From contig JAFUVQ010000037.1 of assembly GCA_017477505.1 (NCBI GenBank), positions 17,412 through 81,411 on the forward strand: DNA of 64,000 bases, written 5' to 3'. Of the stretch, positions 60,073 through 64,000 are shown in pieces (the first letter of the stretch is position 1; the number at the start of each line of letters is the position of its first letter). Source of the DNA: Eubacterium sp. Its GTDB lineage: Bacteria; Bacillota; Clostridia; Lachnospirales; Lachnospiraceae. Below the pieces are notes generated by a model. It saw nothing but the letters and a program-made list of their open reading frames with translations. It searched no databases and was not told the DNA's origin. The translations under genes and the position numbers were made by a program.

Positions 60073-62052
60073 ATGAAGCAGAAAGTTGGATTTAAACGGT
60101 TTATCACATTTTTCTTTGCATTATTAATAGCGGTATCGATTTTGAATATACCCGTAATTCCGGTAAAGGCAGCGGCACCGAAGCTGGTTGCCTTTACCTT
60201 TGATGACGGACCTTATAAGACTACGGGACCACTCCTGGACGGACTCGCAGCAAGAGGTGCCAAAGCCACATTCTTTATGGTTGGACAGAGCGGTGCCTGC
60301 GGTGTGGCCGGAAAGCAGGAGATAATCAATCGTATGGTTAGAGAAGGTCATCAGGTTGCGAATCATACCTGGAGTCATGTTGCTCCTTTTGCCAGGCTTT
60401 CCGCATCTGAGATGAGATCGGAGATTGACAGTGTTTATCCTTATCTGAAGACTGCCATGGGCGGTGATTTCAAGCAGTTGGTCAGGATACCCGGCGGTGA
60501 TATGTCCAGAAACACATCGGCAACGGTAGCTTATCCTATGATCAGATTTGACTTTAATCCTCAGGATTATATATATATGAATGTGGATAAGACATATCAG
60601 GCTATCATTTCAGGAGTGCAGGACGGAAGCATTGTATGCCTTCATGACAGAATCAAGGAGTCATGTGATGCGGCACTCCGTGCTATAGATTATCTTCAGG
60701 CCAGAGGATATGAATGTGTTACGATATCAGAACTTTTCAGAAGAAGAGGTATAGATCTCGAAGCATATCATACATATAATTCCGCTTATAATAACGGAAT
60801 CAATCTTCCGGCGTACAAAAAACCGGTTCTCACTAAGTCGGTTTCAAAATTTGGCAAGGTTACTATTTCGGTAAGTACGCCCGATAAAGGAATCACTCTC
60901 CGTTATACTACAGACGGAAGCATTCCCAATCTTTCCAGCAGGGCATATCAGAGCCCTATAAATGTGGAAGGAGCACTTCACCTCAGGGTTGCCGGCTTTG
61001 ATAAGTACGGAACCAGGACTGAAATAGCTGAATACTCGGTTGATGGGGCACCCAGCGAAGCTGTCTTTAATTCCGATTATTATGCATCTGTTTATCCGGA
61101 TATGAAGCAGCATTTCGGTTCTGACTCAACTAAGCTTTACGATCATTATATGAGATGCGGTCTTTCGGAGGGACGTGCGGGAAGCCCTACATTTAACGTT
61201 ACATTTTATAAAAAATCATATACTGACCTGAATAAGGCATATGGAAATGACAATGCCAGATATCTTGAGCATTTCATAAATTTCGGTATGAAGGAAGGCA
61301 GACAGGGCTCATCAATCTTTGATGTCTACTCATACAAGAATTATCATCAGGATCTTCGTCTGGCCTACGGAAATGATCTTCCTAAGTATTATGAGCATTA
61401 TAACAAATACGGATATGCCGAGGGACGTGTGGCTACCGGCGCAAAAACCGTAATGAACGCGGTTACAAAGCAGGGCGGTATGGATTACAGTCTTGTATAT
61501 GATTATTATTACTATACAAGCAGGTATCCTGATGTTAAGAGAACATATGGAAATGATGATATAGCCGCGCTCCGCCATTTCATAAACTTCGGTATGAAAG
61601 AGGGCAGACAGGGTAAGGCTTCATTTGATGTATGGTCATATAAGAATGCTCATCCTGATATAAGAGCGGCATATGGAAATGATATGAAGAGCTATTATAT
61701 CCATTATATTAAATATGGTTACAGAGAGAACAGAGTCTGCACTAACCGTCCTAAGGTTGTAGGTGCGACAACGGTTTATAACGGCGTGGATTATAAGTCT
61801 GTTTACAGCTATTATTATTACACAAATAAATATCCTGATATTCTTAAGGCATACGGAAATGATGATGTGGCAGTTCTCCGTCATTTTGTAAACTTTGGTA
61901 TGAAGGAAGAAAGACAGGGTTCTGCAGAGTTTAATCCTAAGCTTTATAAGTCAAGATACGACGACCTCAGAAGTGCATATGGTGATAATAATTCTAAATA
62001 CTATTATCATTACATAAATGCAGGTAAGGCCGAAGGCAGAAGCGGAAGATAA
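60073..62052 (+). CDS. Secreted polysaccharide deacetylase with chitobiase-C-like domain and seven repeat units
   Basis: A 659-residue exported protein. Signal peptide to about residue 35 (VKAAAP). NodB deacetylase domain at about 38-230: AFTFDDGPYKT (catalytic Asp and metal Asp), NHTWSHV (metal His pair), RIPGGD and VCLHDRI. A short beta-sandwich follows (about 255-335) with LRYTTDGSIPNLSS, like the chitobiase/hexosaminidase C-terminal domain. Seven tyrosine-rich repeat units fill the rest, ending in NAGKAEGRSGR. The enzyme should remove N- or O-acetyl groups from wall or capsule sugars. The ribosome site is AAAGGAG. Unlike the NlpC/P60 proteins, repeats here are C-terminal to the catalytic domain. 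Confidence 0.92.
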   Translation: MKQKVGFKRFITFFFALLIAVSILNIPVIPVKAAAPKLVAFTFDDGPYKTTGPLLDGLAARGAKATFFMVGQSGACGVAGKQEIINRMVREGHQVANHTWSHVAPFARLSASEMRSEIDSVYPYLKTAMGGDFKQLVRIPGGDMSRNTSATVAYPMIRFDFNPQDYIYMNVDKTYQAIISGVQDGSIVCLHDRIKESCDAALRAIDYLQARGYECVTISELFRRRGIDLEAYHTYNSAYNNGINLPAYKKPVLTKSVSKFGKVTISVSTPDKGITLRYTTDGSIPNLSSRAYQSPINVEGALHLRVAGFDKYGTRTEIAEYSVDGAPSEAVFNSDYYASVYPDMKQHFGSDSTKLYDHYMRCGLSEGRAGSPTFNVTFYKKSYTDLNKAYGNDNARYLEHFINFGMKEGRQGSSIFDVYSYKNYHQDLRLAYGNDLPKYYEHYNKYGYAEGRVATGAKTVMNAVTKQGGMDYSLVYDYYYYTSRYPDVKRTYGNDDIAALRHFINFGMKEGRQGKASFDVWSYKNAHPDIRAAYGNDMKSYYIHYIKYGYRENRVCTNRPKVVGATTVYNGVDYKSVYSYYYYTNKYPDILKAYGNDDVAVLRHFVNFGMKEERQGSAEFNPKLYKSRYDDLRSAYGDNNSKYYYHYINAGKAEGRSGR

Positions 62053-62112
62053 TACATAATATACTTTCGTAATGAAGACCGGACAAAAGTCATTTCAGTG
62101 AAGGGCAAGGTC

Positions 62113-63453
62113 ATGAAAGCAGCAAAACGGATAATAAGCTTTATATTATGTATAGCGGTTTTTCTCGGTACCGTGATGTTGCCTTCTGATGATACTGTTA
62201 TGGCTGCCGGTGTCAGGTATATATTCATAGGTGATTCAAGATTCTGCGGAATGGCCAATGCCTTTGGAGTTCAGGACTCCCTGACAAAGAATAACGGCGG
62301 CAGGGGAACCGAGGTTATCAGAATCAGTAATGATATACACTGGTGTTCCATGGTGGGTACTTTTATCAGCGAGTTTCAAAGCCGCGTCGATTCCGTACTC
62401 AGTGCTTATAAAACCGGAAGCGCTGTCATCATATATGAGCTGGGAGCCAATGATACCAAAAACATCAGTAAGGATATAGCTTATTGTAATTCTCTTGCTG
62501 ATAAGGGATGGACGGTATATTACTGCGACCTTCTTCCTATAAATGACAGCGGCACTGGGACCATCAAAGAAAAGGATATACTTTCTGCCAACAGCAGGAT
62601 ATATTCCGGCGAAGGAAAGTATAAGGTTATCAGGTTTCATGACAAGGCAGATTCCCGTAAAACCGACAGTCTGGGATATCACTATGATGATGCGACCTAT
62701 AAAGCATGGTTCGATGTCATTATGAATTCTGTTAAGGGAGATATCACTCCCGAAAAATATGCAGCTGTTTTTAATGCGGATTATTATCTTTCAAGATATG
62801 CAGATCTAAGGAAGGCATACGGGAACAACAGAGATAAAGCATTTAATCATTTTATAAATTATGGTATTAAGGAAGGACGCTGTGCCTCTCCTGCCTTTGA
62901 TGTGAACTATTATAAGAATACCTATGCGGATTTAAGGAGCGTATATGGTAATGACAATATGAAATACGTTAGTCATTTCCTTAAGTTCGGCAGTCTTGAG
63001 GGAAGGCGGGCATCGGCTCTCTTTGATGTTTATTCATATAAGAATTATCATGCGGACTTAAGGACAGCCTTCGGGAACAGTCTTCCCCGGTATTATGAGC
63101 ATTATAATAATTACGGTTACAAAGAAGGAAGAGCAGCACTTGGAGCGGCAACCGTCAGAAATGCGGTTACTGTATCCGGTACTACAGACTACAGAGCCGT
63201 ATATGATTATTACTACTATACGGAAAGGTATCCTGACATAAAGGCGGCCTACGGAAATGATGATATAGCGGTCCTTAATCATTTCATAAAATATGGAATG
63301 AAAGAGGGAAGGCAGGGAAATTCAGAGTTCAATCTCTCTAAATATAAGTCGGCTTATGCCGATCTGCGGAATGCATACGGAAATGATAATAAAGGATATT
63401 ATCTGCATTATATAAAATTCGGAAAAAGTGAAGGCAGAAATGCAACGCGATGA
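62113..63453 (+). CDS. Secreted SGNH-type hydrolase with five tyrosine-rich repeat units
   Basis: A 446-residue exported protein. The ATG at 62113 follows GAAGGGCAAGG; a GTG at 62098 is an alternative. The signal peptide ends near VMAAG. The catalytic domain (about 34-215) has the block I motif FIGDSRFCGM (nucleophile Ser), ELGANDTKN (block III-like) and a late LGYHYDDATYKAW containing the likely His. SGNH hydrolases often remove acetyl esters from glycans. Five repeat units follow in the order A, B, B, A, B, closely resembling the repeat tract of the deacetylase upstream. It overlaps or nearly touches the FdtA-like gene. Confidence 0.88.
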   Translation: MKAAKRIISFILCIAVFLGTVMLPSDDTVMAAGVRYIFIGDSRFCGMANAFGVQDSLTKNNGGRGTEVIRISNDIHWCSMVGTFISEFQSRVDSVLSAYKTGSAVIIYELGANDTKNISKDIAYCNSLADKGWTVYYCDLLPINDSGTGTIKEKDILSANSRIYSGEGKYKVIRFHDKADSRKTDSLGYHYDDATYKAWFDVIMNSVKGDITPEKYAAVFNADYYLSRYADLRKAYGNNRDKAFNHFINYGIKEGRCASPAFDVNYYKNTYADLRSVYGNDNMKYVSHFLKFGSLEGRRASALFDVYSYKNYHADLRTAFGNSLPRYYEHYNNYGYKEGRAALGAATVRNAVTVSGTTDYRAVYDYYYYTERYPDIKAAYGNDDIAVLNHFIKYGMKEGRQGNSEFNLSKYKSAYADLRNAYGNDNKGYYLHYIKFGKSEGRNATR

Positions 63454-63473
63454 ATTATACAGGCGGTGAAAGA

Positions 63474-63884
63474 ATGGAGATTATAAAATATACATTTGAT
63501 ATACACGGGGATGACAGGGGACAGCTTGTAGCCTTAGAGGAACTAAAGAATATTCCCTTTGACGTTAAACGTGTTTATTATATGTGGAATACAACAGAAG
63601 GGGTCAGAAGAGGATTTCATGCCCACAAAAAGCTGAAGCAGATACTGATAGCCATCCACGGAAGCTGCAGGATACATCTTGATAACGGAAATGAGACAGA
63701 AGAGGTACTGCTCGATAAGCCTTATGAGGGACTTTATATCGAAGGACTTATCTGGAGAGAGATGTATGATTTTTCTGAAGATGCGGTGCTTATGGTTCTT
63801 GCATCCGAATACTATGATGAGAGCGATTATATAAGAAATTATGAAGAATTCAGTAAGAGGGTTAAGTTTGAAACAAAGAGGTAG
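63474..63884 (+). CDS. FdtA-like dTDP-4-keto-6-deoxyglucose 3,4-ketoisomerase
   Basis: A 136-residue cupin. IIKYTFDIHGDDRGQLVALE, VYYMWNTTEGVRRGFHAHKK, LKQILIAIHGSCRIHLDNG and WREMYDFSEDAVLMVLASEY are characteristic of the FdtA/QdtA group. These enzymes shift the keto group of dTDP-4-keto-6-deoxyglucose from C4 to C3, giving the substrate for a 3-aminotransferase. The ATG at 63474 gives the usual family start, with GGCGGTGAAAG upstream; an in-frame ATG at 63450 overlaps the SGNH gene. Whether the product is the galacto (FdtA) or gluco (QdtA) epimer cannot be told from sequence by eye. Confidence 0.9.
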   Translation: MEIIKYTFDIHGDDRGQLVALEELKNIPFDVKRVYYMWNTTEGVRRGFHAHKKLKQILIAIHGSCRIHLDNGNETEEVLLDKPYEGLYIEGLIWREMYDFSEDAVLMVLASEYYDESDYIRNYEEFSKRVKFETKR

Positions 63885-64000
63885 CGGTTAGAGAAGAAAA
63901 AAAGGCATTACAAATAAGCCATCAATTGGTGGCTTCATAGAGGAAATATAGACACGACACTTAATTAGGATGTGACAACAGACTCATCTGTTATGATATA
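63885..64000 (+). promoter_or_regulatory. Non-coding end of window with weak hairpin and candidate promoter
   Basis: After the FdtA-like stop there is a short stem AAGCCA/TGGCTT at about 63916-63935. A possible promoter, GTGACA (63972-63977) with 17 bases to GATATA (63995-64000), reaches the window edge. No coding frame is supported here. Confidence 0.3.

Noticed and set aside
59238-60107. Open frame of 289 residues on the - strand across glf
   Set aside because: The + strand encodes a full, well-conserved UDP-galactopyranose mutase; the reverse frame is rich in Ile, Tyr and Phe as expected of a shadow.

Overview
The window reads as chromosomal DNA of a low-to-moderate GC Gram-positive anaerobe, most likely a Lachnospiraceae member of the Butyrivibrio/Pseudobutyrivibrio kind. 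This is inferred from the T-box leader on leuA, an S-layer-homology protein of clostridial style, DUF5711/CvpA-type envelope genes, strong AGGAGG ribosome sites and many GTG/TTG starts. All genes but one run on the + strand. No insertion sequence, prophage, CRISPR array or rRNA was seen. One tRNA gene (Gly, CCC) lies at 24727-24797.

Bases 1-24700 are mostly housekeeping and envelope genes: rsgA (cut by the edge), rpe, a lipoprotein resembling a cell-wall amidase that has lost its zinc ligands, an EAL phosphodiesterase, T-box-controlled leuA, a coiled-coil/DUF5711/CvpA membrane trio, a cysteine-rich small-domain protein, a FliB-type lysine methylase, the TrkA/TrkH potassium pair, an SLH surface protein and an atypical phosphoribosyltransferase. 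A second EAL protein on the - strand converges on that last gene across a perfect 20-bp bidirectional terminator. A Nudix hydrolase, queF, folC, a 47-residue protein, a zinc-ribbon/TPR membrane protein, a CDP-glycerol phosphotransferase-like enzyme, a DUF308 membrane protein and a methyltransferase follow.

Bases 24800-31700 hold a small secreted, membrane-anchored protein, a 1020-residue sensor (extracytoplasmic beta-propeller, one membrane helix, cytoplasmic HD-GYP phosphodiesterase), a nucleotide-sugar dehydrogenase and an LTA-synthase-like enzyme. These lead into a large surface-polysaccharide locus (about 28.6-63.9 kb): a chain-length regulator with a degenerate kinase-like tail, DUF4422 and LicD transferases, five GT2 enzymes and one GT4, a Wzy-type polymerase, a tandem acyltransferase-3 fusion, a second polymerase/ligase-like protein, a possibly split GT-C-like protein, a Wzx flippase, RmlA, GtrA, a GNAT, a sugar aminotransferase, UDP-galactopyranose mutase and an FdtA-like sugar ketoisomerase. 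RmlA, FdtA-like, FdtB-like and GNAT proteins together suggest a dTDP-3-acetamido-3,6-dideoxyhexose in the polymer. Glf indicates galactofuranose, and the dehydrogenase a uronic-acid-type sugar.

The most striking feature is a family of tyrosine-rich paired repeats. By eye I count about 34 units in four secreted proteins of the locus: two NlpC/P60 proteins (31817-34564, 56308-58644), a polysaccharide deacetylase (60073-62052) and an SGNH hydrolase (62113-63453). Alternating 'A' (ending near HFVNFGMKEGRQG) and 'B' (FDVxSYxxAxxDLRxAY ... HYIxFGxxEGR) units form blocks of about 100 residues. They behave like a shared surface-targeting or glycan-binding module attached to different catalytic domains, and are my best candidate for an undescribed system: a set of wall- and glycan-modifying enzymes anchored to, or guided by, the polysaccharide made next door.
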